Counted from the first letter of the stretch, positions 24,747 through 34,423 are shown. The stretch: 48,806 nt of DNA from Omnitrophica WOR_2 bacterium RIFOXYA2_FULL_38_17 (GCA_001805965.1 MHHG01000029.1:4371-53176); one strand, 5' to 3'. Notes: generated from the letters alone by a model not told the origin. Numbers and translations: made by a program.

Positions 24747-25584
24747 TATGTGGATATATGAAAGCTTATACCCGGACATAAAAATTGGACTTACAGGACA
24801 ACTTCTGTACAAAACAAAGACCCCTTTCCAAGATGTACGCATATATGATACGGACCGTTTTGGCAAGCTTCTTCTTATCGACGGTGCTATTCAGACAACG
24901 GAAAAAGACGAGTTCATATACCACGAGATGATAACTCATCCTGTTCTTCTAATGCATTCCAACCCGAAAAATATCCTGATCATAGGTGGTGGTGACGGAG
25001 GTGTATTGAGAGAGGTCTTGAAACACAATATTAAAAAGGTCACTCTAGTTGAAATAGATGAAGAGGTAATAAATCTTTCTAAGAAATTTTTCCCGACCTT
25101 AAGCAGAGGGGCTTTTAATGATCAGCGTGTAAATATAGTCATTCAGGATGGAGCAAGATTTATCCGTAAAACAAAAGAAACTTTTGATATCGTGATCATT
25201 GATTCACCTGACCCCGTGGGAGCGGCCAAGGCTTTATTTTCGAAAAATTTTTATATTGGAATATCTTCTGCCTTAAAGGAGAACGGGATCATGATACGCC
25301 AGACTGGCTCAACAATCGTACAAGATGGTGTCTTGAAAAAGAATTACAAGCTTTTAAAAGCAATTTTTCCCTATCTTGCTGTTGAAATTGCCGCTATACC
25401 TACATATATTGGAGGGTTCTTTAGTTTTACAATAGCTTCCAAAAGCATTAATCCTCATAAAGTTCAATATAAAACCGTGCTGAAAATGTTTGAAAATCTG
25501 GATCTCAAAACAAAGTTTTACAATCCCGAGATCCATTTCGCCAGTATGCAGCTTCCAAATTATGTAATAGAGGACTTACAGTGA
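24739..25584 (+). CDS. speE: Spermidine synthase / aminopropyltransferase
   Basis: 281 residues. The aminopropyl-donor site G-G-G-D-G-G (83-88), the acidic V-E-I-D, Y-H-E-M, D-G-A-R and D-S-P-D-P-V-G are in place. The C-terminal P-T-Y-I-G-G-F-F-S-F replaces the usual P-T-Y-P-x-G-x-W, a modest change near the amine-binding region. It should transfer an aminopropyl group from decarboxylated SAM to putrescine or another amine. The start is set by AGAGGAG at 24723-24729. Its stop overlaps the GTG of the small ORF at 25581. Confidence 0.9.
   Translation: MRNMWIYESLYPDIKIGLTGQLLYKTKTPFQDVRIYDTDRFGKLLLIDGAIQTTEKDEFIYHEMITHPVLLMHSNPKNILIIGGGDGGVLREVLKHNIKKVTLVEIDEEVINLSKKFFPTLSRGAFNDQRVNIVIQDGARFIRKTKETFDIVIIDSPDPVGAAKALFSKNFYIGISSALKENGIMIRQTGSTIVQDGVLKKNYKLLKAIFPYLAVEIAAIPTYIGGFFSFTIASKSINPHKVQYKTVLKMFENLDLKTKFYNPEIHFASMQLPNYVIEDLQ
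25569..25574 (+). promoter_or_regulatory. Strong ribosome binding site for the 40-codon ORF
   Basis: AGAGGA lies six bases before GTG 25581, inside the 3' end of speE. It is one of the better ribosome sites in the main cluster and is the reason to accept the small ORF. Confidence 0.55.
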
Positions 25585-25703
25585 TTGCGAATAATTATGG
25601 ATACGAATCAATCAAAGGTCTTTATGCTTTCGAACAAAAGGTCATAGATCCACGAAATAATTTTCAGGAACATGTAGATAAATTGAGCAAACTATGGAAG
25701 TAA
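25581..25703 (+). CDS. 40-residue small protein or candidate precursor peptide
   Basis: A GTG-initiated ORF overlaps the stop of speE by four bases (GTGA) and ends 10 bases inside the next gene, so it is tightly coupled on both sides. The peptide begins V-I-A-N-N-Y-G-Y-E-S, has a middle E-Q-K-V-I-D-P-R-N-N-F-Q-E-H, and ends D-K-L-S-K-L-W-K. It has three aromatic Tyr/Trp positions, one Pro, no Cys and no signal peptide. I do not recognise a family. It could be a peptide substrate for the many rSAM enzymes, a small subunit, or a remnant. Position and ribosome site are seen; the function is not. Confidence 0.5.
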   Translation: MIANNYGYESIKGLYAFEQKVIDPRNNFQEHVDKLSKLWK

Positions 25704-27637
25704 AAAATAAAAAGCATTTATTCTTTAGAGCTGATGATATTGCAGAACTTAATGAAAATTTTGAAAAGCTCATTGATATTTTTATCGCTCATGAGGTTCC
25801 GATACATCTTGCAACAATACCTCAAAAGCTGACAAATGAGTGCATAGGCTACCTTACAAAAATAATTAAATCTTACGGAGATCTTATAGAGATCGGGCAG
25901 CATGGCTTTAGCCATGAGAATCATTCCAAATCAAAAGATAAGTTCGGCAAATATGAGTTCGGGAAAAACAGGACATATAAACAACAACTTGATGATATTG
26001 TTGCGGGAAACAGACTATTAAAAAAATATTTTAAAAGAAAAATAACTGTTTTTACCCCGCCTTGGCATGGATTTGATGAAAATACTCTTAGCATTCTTGA
26101 AAAAACAGGTTTTTCAGCGATATCCTTGGGCCGCAAGAAAGTTAAATTTGAAAGCCAGTATGATCTCAGATACATTCCTTTACGCATTGATTTCAATAAA
26201 AGAAATGATGACGGAAGCTGGGTCTCTGAGGATAACAAAGAAATCATAAAAAAAATATTTATTTCGAAGTGTTCAACGGCAGGAATATTATTACATCATA
26301 ATGCATTTAATAATCCCGAAGAGTTTAGTCATCTGGATAAACTTTTGCGTTTTCTCAAGAAAGATAAATTTATAAATTTTATTTCTTTATCAGATTCTAT
26401 CCTGCTTGATATTGACGAAAACAAGGTTTACCCAGAAATTTTGGCATATTATTTAAATTATCAATTTGTGCCAAAGCCGTTAACCCTAACTAGGAATTCG
26501 GCAAATCCAATATGCGGGAATTATAATTTTAATTTTCAGGATAATCCAAAGACCCTCAAAGAGAGTACAGCTAAAATAAGCGCGACTCTATACTCACAGT
26601 TTAAAAATGTCCTTCAAAGGCAATTGCCCGATAATGAAAGAGCCGTAGGGATTCTTCTTTCAGGGGGATTGGATTCCGCAGCTATACTTCATACATTAAG
26701 AGATATAACTGACCGAAAAATATATACACTAACAGGTGCTTATAGTAAAAATTCGCAAAATCTTGTCTATGCTGATAAATTAGCGAAAAGATATAACACA
26801 ATTCACCAAAGTCTAATTATTCCTCCAGAGAGCTTAAAAGTAATGCCTGAACTCTATAGCAAAAACATACCTCAGCCGATAGGGGATAATGGTTTTCTTT
26901 CAACCTACCTTATGATCAGAAAATTAAAAGAAAGAACACAATATGTTTTTTCTGGTGACGGTGCCGATTGTTTATTTTGCGGATTACAGATGCACAAAAA
27001 AAACATTACTGAAGGAAAAAATATAACAGCTTATGAGCATTACCAATTTGGAGAGATCTTTTTAGATAAAGGTGCGCTGAATATGGTTTTTGGGGGTAAT
27101 AATCATAATATTTGCCTGGAGACCCCTTTAAGACAGGTTGCTGATAAAATCATAACAAAAGACCCAATCAAAAGACAGGTTTTGCTTGATTTGGATTTTT
27201 TAGTAAAGAACAGGGTTGACTATATATTTTATGCCGCCAAGACCAATAATGTCGATGTTTTCTTGCCATATTTGGATAAAAAGCTCATTAATTTTGCGCT
27301 TAAAATCCCTGATGAAGACTTATTTAATGCTTCTTATCAACAGAAGCACTTATTGAGGCAAGCATTCAAAGAAAAGCTTCCTGTATGGGTTTTAAGTCGG
27401 AAAAAGGAAGGTTTTACTCCGCCATTTAAATTATGGTATTATAGTAACAAGGAATTCGTCGTTAAAACCCTTGTAAAGGCTAAAAATATTGGAATATCAT
27501 CAGATTACATAAAATATTTGGTTATTAATGTTAAGAATAGTAATAAGTATATTATTGGTATGAAAATTTGGTTATTGTTAAATTTAATCAGCTGGCACAA
27601 TAGGCTTTCATATCCCAAAAAGACCCAATTATCCTAA
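25694..27637 (+). CDS. Polysaccharide-deacetylase-like / asparagine synthetase-like fusion
   Basis: 647 residues in two parts. Residues 1-about 240 form a NodB/DUF2334-type deacetylase: F-R-A-D-D near the start, I-G-Q-H70-G-F-S-H74 (metal-binding HxxxH) and T-P-P-W-H-G-F. Residues about 290-640 form an AsnB synthetase domain with a canonical S323-G-G-L-D-S loop and S-G-D-G-A-D. No glutaminase domain is present. Deacetylases and AsnB-like proteins occur as separate genes in exosortase-type exopolysaccharide loci, so the fusion hints at coupled N-deacetylation and amide formation on a sugar or peptide. The other two AsnB-like proteins here have a different (TGGWDTR) loop, so this one is probably a distinct activity. 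Confidence 0.8.
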   Translation: MEVKNKKHLFFRADDIAELNENFEKLIDIFIAHEVPIHLATIPQKLTNECIGYLTKIIKSYGDLIEIGQHGFSHENHSKSKDKFGKYEFGKNRTYKQQLDDIVAGNRLLKKYFKRKITVFTPPWHGFDENTLSILEKTGFSAISLGRKKVKFESQYDLRYIPLRIDFNKRNDDGSWVSEDNKEIIKKIFISKCSTAGILLHHNAFNNPEEFSHLDKLLRFLKKDKFINFISLSDSILLDIDENKVYPEILAYYLNYQFVPKPLTLTRNSANPICGNYNFNFQDNPKTLKESTAKISATLYSQFKNVLQRQLPDNERAVGILLSGGLDSAAILHTLRDITDRKIYTLTGAYSKNSQNLVYADKLAKRYNTIHQSLIIPPESLKVMPELYSKNIPQPIGDNGFLSTYLMIRKLKERTQYVFSGDGADCLFCGLQMHKKNITEGKNITAYEHYQFGEIFLDKGALNMVFGGNNHNICLETPLRQVADKIITKDPIKRQVLLDLDFLVKNRVDYIFYAAKTNNVDVFLPYLDKKLINFALKIPDEDLFNASYQQKHLLRQAFKEKLPVWVLSRKKEGFTPPFKLWYYSNKEFVVKTLVKAKNIGISSDYIKYLVINVKNSNKYIIGMKIWLLLNLISWHNRLSYPKKTQLS

Positions 27638-27650
27638 TATAATATTAAAT

Positions 27651-30600
27651 ATGACTTTAAATAAATCCACTAGAAACTCTAAAGCCAAAACAAATATTGC
27701 TTTTTTGCGGTTCAAACTTGACACATTGGGGGAAAACTTTATTTATGAAGAAGCAACTTGTTTTAAAAATTTTTCTCCTTTCGTTTTTTGCGGCCGCATA
27801 AAGAGGCTAGATAAAAAAATAGACCATTATTGTTGTGAAGAATTTATTAACCTACAATCGAAATGGCTTAATATCCCCCAATCTCAAAAAATTTTTTATC
27901 ACAAAGTTATCCTGAAATATCTCAGAATCATATCCGAAAAAAACATCATGATTCTTCATGCCCAATTCCTTACTGATGCTTTCTTTTTCCATGATCTTAT
28001 AAAAGAAAGTAAGCTTCCGTTGATTGTTACTTTGAGGGGATACGATCTGTTTCATCCTAAGGCACAACTTTTTTTGCAAAAATTAATGCCTTTTGTTTCT
28101 AAATTTATAGTTAAATCTGAGTCTATGAAAGACGTATTAGCTTCTTTCGGTTGTAATACTGATAAGGTCCAGGTTATTTACGGAGGAATCAATACTGATA
28201 GGATTATATTTAGGCCAAGGATTCCTGCAGAAAACAACATTAATATTCTTTCGGCAGGAAGGTTTGTTGATAAGAAAGGGTATGAAACAACAATAATCTT
28301 TTTCTCTAAATTATTAAGATCTTATCCAAATGCAAAGCTAACTTTAATAGGTGAGGGCGAACTAAAAAATTTTTTGTCAAAACTAATTAAGCGTTTAGAA
28401 ATTAGCGATAATGTCATCATCAAAGACTTTATGCCTCATTTATCATTTATAAAAGAATTGTACAAATACAACCTTTGTGTTCTGCCTTCTAGAACTGCTA
28501 AAAAAGGCTACAAAGAAGGCATTCCTAATTTCTTAAAAGAAGCTATGGCATCTGGTATGCCGGTAATTTCAACTTTTCACTCGGGAATACCTGAATTGAT
28601 AACCGATCATGAAACTGGTTATCTTGTGGCTGAAAATGATCATCAGGGCATATTCACTAAAGTAAAGTTTATTTTAGAGAACAAAGAAAAGGCTTTTCAG
28701 GCCTGTTTGAATGCCCGTTTTTTTGTTGAAAAATACTTTAATGTGAAGAAAACTGCGGCAAAGATCGAACGTATATATGATTATTTGTTAATGCCGGATT
28801 ATGTTAGATCAGCAATTGATTTGAATGATGGAAAGAAGCCGACTGAATTCAGAGTGGATCTGCATTTACAGAAAGGCTGTAATTCAGAGTGCATTATGTG
28901 TGATAATTGGAAAAGTCACCCTTCGACATCATATTCCCGTAAAAATGTTTCTGAGGTCCTGGATCAGTTACAGACATTTGGAGTAGATCAGGTGCGCTTT
29001 CATGGGCAGGAGCCAACATTGATGAAAGATATATTTTCAATTATCAAAGAGGCAAAAGATAAAGGTTTTAGGGTAGGCCTGAAAACAAATGCATTGATAT
29101 TCTCAGATGAAAAAAAAGTAAAAATGTTATCTGGCGTATTGGATGATTTATATCTGTCCATAGATTCTAGTGATGAAAATATTCATAACTCAATGCGGGG
29201 CAATGATCAATCGTTCTCAAGAAACATGCTTCTTATTAAAGCTTTGAGGAAAATAAGTACAAGCATGAAAATATACTTAAATTCTGTTATCACTAATGTG
29301 AACCATAAGCATCTTATAGGCTTATTAGATATTGCAGAATCCATGAAGATAGCTCGGGTTTCCTTTGTACACCTGAGCACAAATAACAAGGATAATATTA
29401 AGCGCCTTAAGCTTTCAAAGGATCAGCTCAAGGAATTTTATTTTAGAATTTGGCCGCAGATATTGAAAAAAAGCATAAGTTACAATATCCCTGTTTCTGT
29501 TGATCCTTATTTAACATCATTAATTGAACTACCTGTTGAACAGCAAATTAAAATCCTAAATAATGCTTCAACAGGATTTAACGAAGAAATTGATAATTTT
29601 TTTGAAGGTTTATACGGGAAGTATTTTTATGGTCAAAACAAATGTTATGGTGTTCTTGATCATGCAACAATTGACTGGGAAGGAAATGTATTCCCATGCT
29701 GTGCAATGCCGCGTAATCAAGAATTAGCGGTAGGTAACATACATAAGGATATCTTTGTGAATATTTGGAATAGTGATAAGTATGTTAAATATCGCGATGA
29801 TATTATTAGGGGAGACTGCCGGTTTAAAGATTATTGCAGCCGCTCATTCAAAAAAACAGCTGAATATAATAATTATTTTGAAATTGAAAATAAAAACGCA
29901 GAGGAAATTGCCGCTGATTTTCAAGATCAATATATGGAGAAAAGCCGCACGAATAAATACAGTCTTGAGAAATTGATTTACTATTCATTCTGCAAATCAG
30001 AAGTTTATCATAATAAATTTCAAAATTTTATAACGCCAAACAAGAAATTAAACCTTTCACATCTTCCTTTCATAACCAAAGATGAATTAAAATTAGACTT
30101 CCCCGGGAAGAAAGTAGTCCCCAATTATTTTGATGATGAATACGGGATATATAGAACTTCTTCTTGCGGATCAGCAGCATTTCTTTATGCCAGGCCTTTA
30201 AGTTCTAATGCCTTTACCAGAATGTCCGAATCTTTCCGCCAAACCGGGAAATGGAAATCCGGTTGTCCTTGGCTAAAGCTGACCTCATTAAATTGTGTAG
30301 AGTCACAATATCCTCTTAATATTGCCCCACCTGTCAGATCTATTGAGAATGGCAGATCGAAGGTCACAGTTATCCCTGCAAGTAATGATTTTATTAATGA
30401 GTCAAGATCAAAAATTAAAGAAGTCTATTCTCTGATAAATGGATCTAATGCCCAGTTAATTCACGCGAATCCCAGTTATTTGAAGTTACTTCTTTATCGA
30501 TTCAAACAAGAAAAAATGAAGTTAGATAATAATTATGTTATCCACTCAACTTATGAACTTTTATTGCCTTCAACAAAAAGTATTATTGAAAAATATTTGA

Positions 30601-31166
30601 ATTGTAAAGTTTTTGATCAATATGGGTGTTCTGAGATCGGGCCAATAGCATTTAAATGTTCGCATGGCAAAAATCATATTTTTAGTGACACGGTGCATAT
30701 AGAAGTCCTTCCAGACAATAAACTAAACCGTTCGGATGTCGGCAGGGTAATTGTCACACATTTAAAGAATTACGTCATGCCGTTTGTAAAATACTTTACC
30801 GGCGACTTTGCCTACTTCTTAGATAATAAGGACTGTGCCTGCGGCCTCAAGAGCCCTATTATGGGTGATATTGCAGGGCGTGATAATGAAATCATCTATC
30901 ATAAAAACAAGGTTGTTTTTCCTCTTGAGCTTGATAGTATATTCTACAACTTTAATAATATATTAATGTACCAGGCAGTTTTTGAAAATGGACAGTTTTT
31001 TGTACAAATAGTCCCTGAAAGTAAAGAGAAACCAATCCCTGTTAAGAAAGTGATAAATACTTTCAAAACCTTTTTTGAAGACAATAGTCTTGAAGTTCAC
31101 ATAGAAACAGTAGCTTCCATATTGCCTAAAAGAAAAGGTAAATACTCTAGCGTTATTATTAAATAA
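27651..31166 (+). CDS. GT4 glycosyltransferase - radical SAM - PaaK/CapK-like ligase triple fusion
   Basis: 1171 residues, three domains in order. (1) 1-about 380, a GT4 glycosyltransferase with V-T-L-R-G-Y-D, S-A-G-R-F-V-D-K-K-G and the EX7E element E-G-I-P-N-F-L-K-E. (2) About 400-740, rSAM with C410-N-S-E-C414-I-M-C417 and a SPASM-like end (C-Y-G, F-P-C-C-A, G-D-C-R-F-K-D-Y-C). (3) About 760-1171, an adenylate-forming PaaK/CapK-like domain with R-T-S-S-C-G-S, Y-G-C-S-E-I-G and V-K-Y-F-T-G-D. No ribosome site is seen; a TATAAT at 27638-27643 seven bases before the ATG could allow a leaderless start, but no -35 supports it. Such a fusion would bring sugar transfer, radical chemistry and carboxylate activation to one substrate. 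Confidence 0.85.
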   Translation: MTLNKSTRNSKAKTNIAFLRFKLDTLGENFIYEEATCFKNFSPFVFCGRIKRLDKKIDHYCCEEFINLQSKWLNIPQSQKIFYHKVILKYLRIISEKNIMILHAQFLTDAFFFHDLIKESKLPLIVTLRGYDLFHPKAQLFLQKLMPFVSKFIVKSESMKDVLASFGCNTDKVQVIYGGINTDRIIFRPRIPAENNINILSAGRFVDKKGYETTIIFFSKLLRSYPNAKLTLIGEGELKNFLSKLIKRLEISDNVIIKDFMPHLSFIKELYKYNLCVLPSRTAKKGYKEGIPNFLKEAMASGMPVISTFHSGIPELITDHETGYLVAENDHQGIFTKVKFILENKEKAFQACLNARFFVEKYFNVKKTAAKIERIYDYLLMPDYVRSAIDLNDGKKPTEFRVDLHLQKGCNSECIMCDNWKSHPSTSYSRKNVSEVLDQLQTFGVDQVRFHGQEPTLMKDIFSIIKEAKDKGFRVGLKTNALIFSDEKKVKMLSGVLDDLYLSIDSSDENIHNSMRGNDQSFSRNMLLIKALRKISTSMKIYLNSVITNVNHKHLIGLLDIAESMKIARVSFVHLSTNNKDNIKRLKLSKDQLKEFYFRIWPQILKKSISYNIPVSVDPYLTSLIELPVEQQIKILNNASTGFNEEIDNFFEGLYGKYFYGQNKCYGVLDHATIDWEGNVFPCCAMPRNQELAVGNIHKDIFVNIWNSDKYVKYRDDIIRGDCRFKDYCSRSFKKTAEYNNYFEIENKNAEEIAADFQDQYMEKSRTNKYSLEKLIYYSFCKSEVYHNKFQNFITPNKKLNLSHLPFITKDELKLDFPGKKVVPNYFDDEYGIYRTSSCGSAAFLYARPLSSNAFTRMSESFRQTGKWKSGCPWLKLTSLNCVESQYPLNIAPPVRSIENGRSKVTVIPASNDFINESRSKIKEVYSLINGSNAQLIHANPSYLKLLLYRFKQEKMKLDNNYVIHSTYELLLPSTKSIIEKYLNCKVFDQYGCSEIGPIAFKCSHGKNHIFSDTVHIEVLPDNKLNRSDVGRVIVTHLKNYVMPFVKYFTGDFAYFLDNKDCACGLKSPIMGDIAGRDNEIIYHKNKVVFPLELDSIFYNFNNILMYQAVFENGQFFVQIVPESKEKPIPVKKVINTFKTFFEDNSLEVHIETVASILPKRKGKYSSVIIK

Positions 31167-31167
31167 A

Positions 31168-33354
31168 ATGGATAAAACATTACCTCGATCTAGTATTAAA
31201 GAAAGCTTTTTAAGCGTTATTATACCTACTTTTAATGCCCAGAAACGCCTTCTTTTATTGCTCAAAAGCCTGGATAATCAATCAGTCAATAATTTTGAGG
31301 TCATAGTTGTTGATGATGGGAGTACTGATGGAACTGGTGAGACAATTGCGGGATTAATGAAAAGCTATGACTTTTCTCTAAGCTATTACTATCTTGATAA
31401 CACCGATATTTTCGGAGCTGGTATTGCGCGGAATTACGGTGCTAAACATTCAAAAGGGAATATTCTTTTATTTCTTGATCAGGATTGCGTGGCAGAAAAA
31501 GACCTGATAAAAAAACATACTGATCATCATAGGACAAAAGAGATAGTCTTAGGATATTATGCTGGATATGGAAATGACTATGAATGTTATGACCTTTCAA
31601 AATTGAACGATTATGTTCAGAAAGGAAGAACTATTCCTGTTATTAAAGAGTTTAGGAATCAGCTATTTAATGATAAACCTAATAATGATGCCTGGAAATG
31701 TTTTGTTTCTGCTCATTTTTCTATCAAAAAAGAAACCTTTTTGAACTTTCTTTTTGACGAATCTTTCATAAAGTGGGGATGTGAGGATGTTGATTTGGGA
31801 TATAGACTTTTTAAGGAAAAGCATCCAATACATTTCGTGAAAGAATGCATTGTCTATAATTCTTCTCCAGACCCAAAGCGCACAAAAGAAAAATTTATCA
31901 GTCAGTCAGAATCGCTTATTTGCATGTATAAAAAATATCAAACAGATGAATTGAGATCATATTGTTTTGAGCGATTCTATAATACACCATTAAAACACAG
32001 GGGTTCTCTGCAGTTAATTTTAAAAAATAATAAATTTGAGATCATTAAGTCACTAACAAAAATTATCATAGATAAAAACCGTCATTCTCTTATTAGGCTG
32101 GGGCCTGACCTTATGGATGTATCTAGCACGATAGAAAACATAACTTCTTTGATAAAATCTGTTCATTTTGATGTTGGCATTATAAAGAAACTAAAAAATT
32201 CCGTCCTTACAGATTTTATTAACATCTTTCACGGGTTAATCAGAACCCTTAGAGAAAATAATATCAATATAAACTTGGATGATATTCGAAAGCAGAGTTT
32301 TCTAATAGGGACCCAGATTGTTGGCCCAAAGTTGCTTGTCCTTGACTTTTATAACCTTTGCAATGTTCAGTGCCTTTTTTGCCCCACGTTCACTCCCCTT
32401 AAAAAGAAAAAGACCAGCTATGATCCTCCAGCGATTGATCTGCCGCTTGCACAGCAAATTCTGGATCAGGCCTATGCAATGGGCGTTGGAACAATACGTA
32501 TTTCATCCGATGGAGAACCACTACACTCGCCAAAAGCACTGCCAATATTGGAATATATTGCCGATAAGGGTTTTAGCCTAGAATTGTTAACCAATGGAAC
32601 AATGCTCAAAAAGGAGCATCTTGTACCCTTAAGTAAAATTTCTAATGTTAATATTCTTGTGAATTTCTCGGCTGCAAAAAAATCCACATACCAGAGCATT
32701 TATGCGGGTGATCCTGATAATTATGATCTTGTTGTAAAATCTTTATCTAAGCTTATTCGGCTTAAGAAAACGAAGATTAATAAGTCCTTTATTATTACTA
32801 CAACTTACATAATAACGAAGTTAAATTATCATGAGATCTCAGATTACATACTAATTGTTAAGAATCTCGGCATAGACCATGTCTATTTTAAGTTTGCACT
32901 TCCTTATGAGGAAGGTTCGGGAATTCTAGTCAGCTCTAAAGAGATCCCACAAGTAAAAAACGAGTTGATTAATGCAGAATCACAAGCCATTAAGTGTTCT
33001 CTTGGGACAAATATTAATAATTTATTGCGTGATATTGATAATAAGAGATATAAAATAACTAAAGATACCCGGGGATTTGACCCATATCAACCAAGCAAAC
33101 ATTGTTATAACGGATGGTTCTTTGGAAGAATTAACTCATCCGGAGATTATTATATTTGTTGCAGAGAAACCGTCCCTGTAGATAATGTTAAGAATGTTTC
33201 TTTTAGAAATATTTTCTTCTCAAACAGGATGAATGAACTTTTAGCAGAAGGGGCTGCGGGAATCGATCCAGAAAAGGACATGTGGAGTAAATGCAATTTC
33301 TGTTACCATTTAAAAACAAACAATGACACTAGAAAATGGCTTGACAATAAATGA
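31168..33354 (+). CDS. GT2 glycosyltransferase - radical SAM/SPASM fusion
   Basis: 728 residues. Residues 10-about 260 are a GT2 (GT-A fold) glycosyltransferase: S-V-I-I-P-T-F-N-A, V-V-D-D-G-S-T-D-G-T, the DxD-like L-D-Q-D, and W-G-C-E-D-V-D-L-G. Residues about 385-728 are rSAM with C398-N-V-Q-C402-L-F-C405-P, a D-G-E-P in place of GGEP, and a tail with H-C-Y-N-G-W, Y-I-C-C-R-E and K-C-N-F-C-Y-H. The linker region (260-385) is helical and of unknown role. The stop overlaps the next start by four bases. Confidence 0.85.
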   Translation: MDKTLPRSSIKESFLSVIIPTFNAQKRLLLLLKSLDNQSVNNFEVIVVDDGSTDGTGETIAGLMKSYDFSLSYYYLDNTDIFGAGIARNYGAKHSKGNILLFLDQDCVAEKDLIKKHTDHHRTKEIVLGYYAGYGNDYECYDLSKLNDYVQKGRTIPVIKEFRNQLFNDKPNNDAWKCFVSAHFSIKKETFLNFLFDESFIKWGCEDVDLGYRLFKEKHPIHFVKECIVYNSSPDPKRTKEKFISQSESLICMYKKYQTDELRSYCFERFYNTPLKHRGSLQLILKNNKFEIIKSLTKIIIDKNRHSLIRLGPDLMDVSSTIENITSLIKSVHFDVGIIKKLKNSVLTDFINIFHGLIRTLRENNININLDDIRKQSFLIGTQIVGPKLLVLDFYNLCNVQCLFCPTFTPLKKKKTSYDPPAIDLPLAQQILDQAYAMGVGTIRISSDGEPLHSPKALPILEYIADKGFSLELLTNGTMLKKEHLVPLSKISNVNILVNFSAAKKSTYQSIYAGDPDNYDLVVKSLSKLIRLKKTKINKSFIITTTYIITKLNYHEISDYILIVKNLGIDHVYFKFALPYEEGSGILVSSKEIPQVKNELINAESQAIKCSLGTNINNLLRDIDNKRYKITKDTRGFDPYQPSKHCYNGWFFGRINSSGDYYICCRETVPVDNVKNVSFRNIFFSNRMNELLAEGAAGIDPEKDMWSKCNFCYHLKTNNDTRKWLDNK

Positions 33355-34412
33355 AAATACTAATTCATGCGATAAATGGAGTTGGACTTGGTCATGTTGT
33401 TAGGACCAGCCGGATAGCAGCAACTCTTAAAACACTCCGTCCTGACGTAGAAATTGTTTTCGCGACTAATACGAAATACACTGGGATTCTCAAGAATAAT
33501 TATAAAACATATACCCTTAAAAAAGACACTCGGGCTGTTGTTGAGAATGAATGCTCATATGAAGAATACAATCAATACAACACAATGGCTCTAAAGAAGA
33601 TTATTTCTCACGAACTTCCCGATGTTGTACTTTTTGACTGTGAGTTTAGCTCTGATCTTTTACATTTTTGCAAAATAAACCTTATTAAAACAATCTATAT
33701 TTTGAGAAATTCTAAGCCAGAACGATTTTCAAATATTAAACATTTTTTCAGTTTTTTTGATGCAATTATTATTCCGCACGATCAAGAAGAAGTTCTTTCT
33801 GATCAGCGGGAATTTTTGATCCGTTATTCGGCAAATTTTGTAGGACCGATCTTCGACACTTATGTTCCTTCAGAAAGCATTCCGCGCGAGAATATTTTGA
33901 TCACACTTGGATCGGGTGCAGGAACCCCTCAAAATGAACCTCTATTTTCTGCTGTAGATTTATTTTTAAATTCTTTACGGAAGAATAACTTCTTGATCGA
34001 TAACTTTAGTATTGTTGTGGATGTTATAACAGGCCCTTTCTATGAAGGGCAATGCGACTTAAGCGGCTGTAGATTAACCACTACTACGGAAAGCTTATCA
34101 AAAGACCTATATAAAGCAAAGATCGTTATTTCTGGGGCAGGTTATAATACAATAAATGAGATCATCAGTTCAAAAACACCAGCTGTTCTGGTCCCGCTAC
34201 CCAGAGGATGGGATGACCAATTTCACAGAGCAGAGGTTCTTGAAAAACTAGGCTGCGTGAAAATTGTTAAAACAGAAATTATGGATCCCGTTAAGGATAT
34301 CCTAAATAATTGGCAAAGTTACCATGAGAGTTTCCCTTGCATTAAAAGCGGCAATATTAAAGCAGCACAAATACTTTCAGATGTTTTAAATTCAAAGATA
34401 AGTAAAGGTTGA
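33351..34412 (+). CDS. MurG-like (GT28-type) glycosyltransferase
   Basis: 353 residues. N-terminal G-V-G-L-G-H (10-15) is the donor-loop glycine motif. The C-terminal half has I-L-I-T-L-G-S-G-A-G and I-S-G-A-G-Y-N-T-I-N-E followed by V-P-L-P-R-G-W-D-D-Q, as in GT28/COG4671-type predicted glycosyltransferases. It would transfer a sugar from a nucleotide donor at the cytoplasmic face. It is coupled to both neighbours (ATGA upstream; overlap with the TTG candidate downstream), and a related domain is inside the next gene. Confidence 0.85.
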   Translation: MKILIHAINGVGLGHVVRTSRIAATLKTLRPDVEIVFATNTKYTGILKNNYKTYTLKKDTRAVVENECSYEEYNQYNTMALKKIISHELPDVVLFDCEFSSDLLHFCKINLIKTIYILRNSKPERFSNIKHFFSFFDAIIIPHDQEEVLSDQREFLIRYSANFVGPIFDTYVPSESIPRENILITLGSGAGTPQNEPLFSAVDLFLNSLRKNNFLIDNFSIVVDVITGPFYEGQCDLSGCRLTTTTESLSKDLYKAKIVISGAGYNTINEIISSKTPAVLVPLPRGWDDQFHRAEVLEKLGCVKIVKTEIMDPVKDILNNWQSYHESFPCIKSGNIKAAQILSDVLNSKISKG

Positions 34413-34423
34413 TCGGTCCATAT

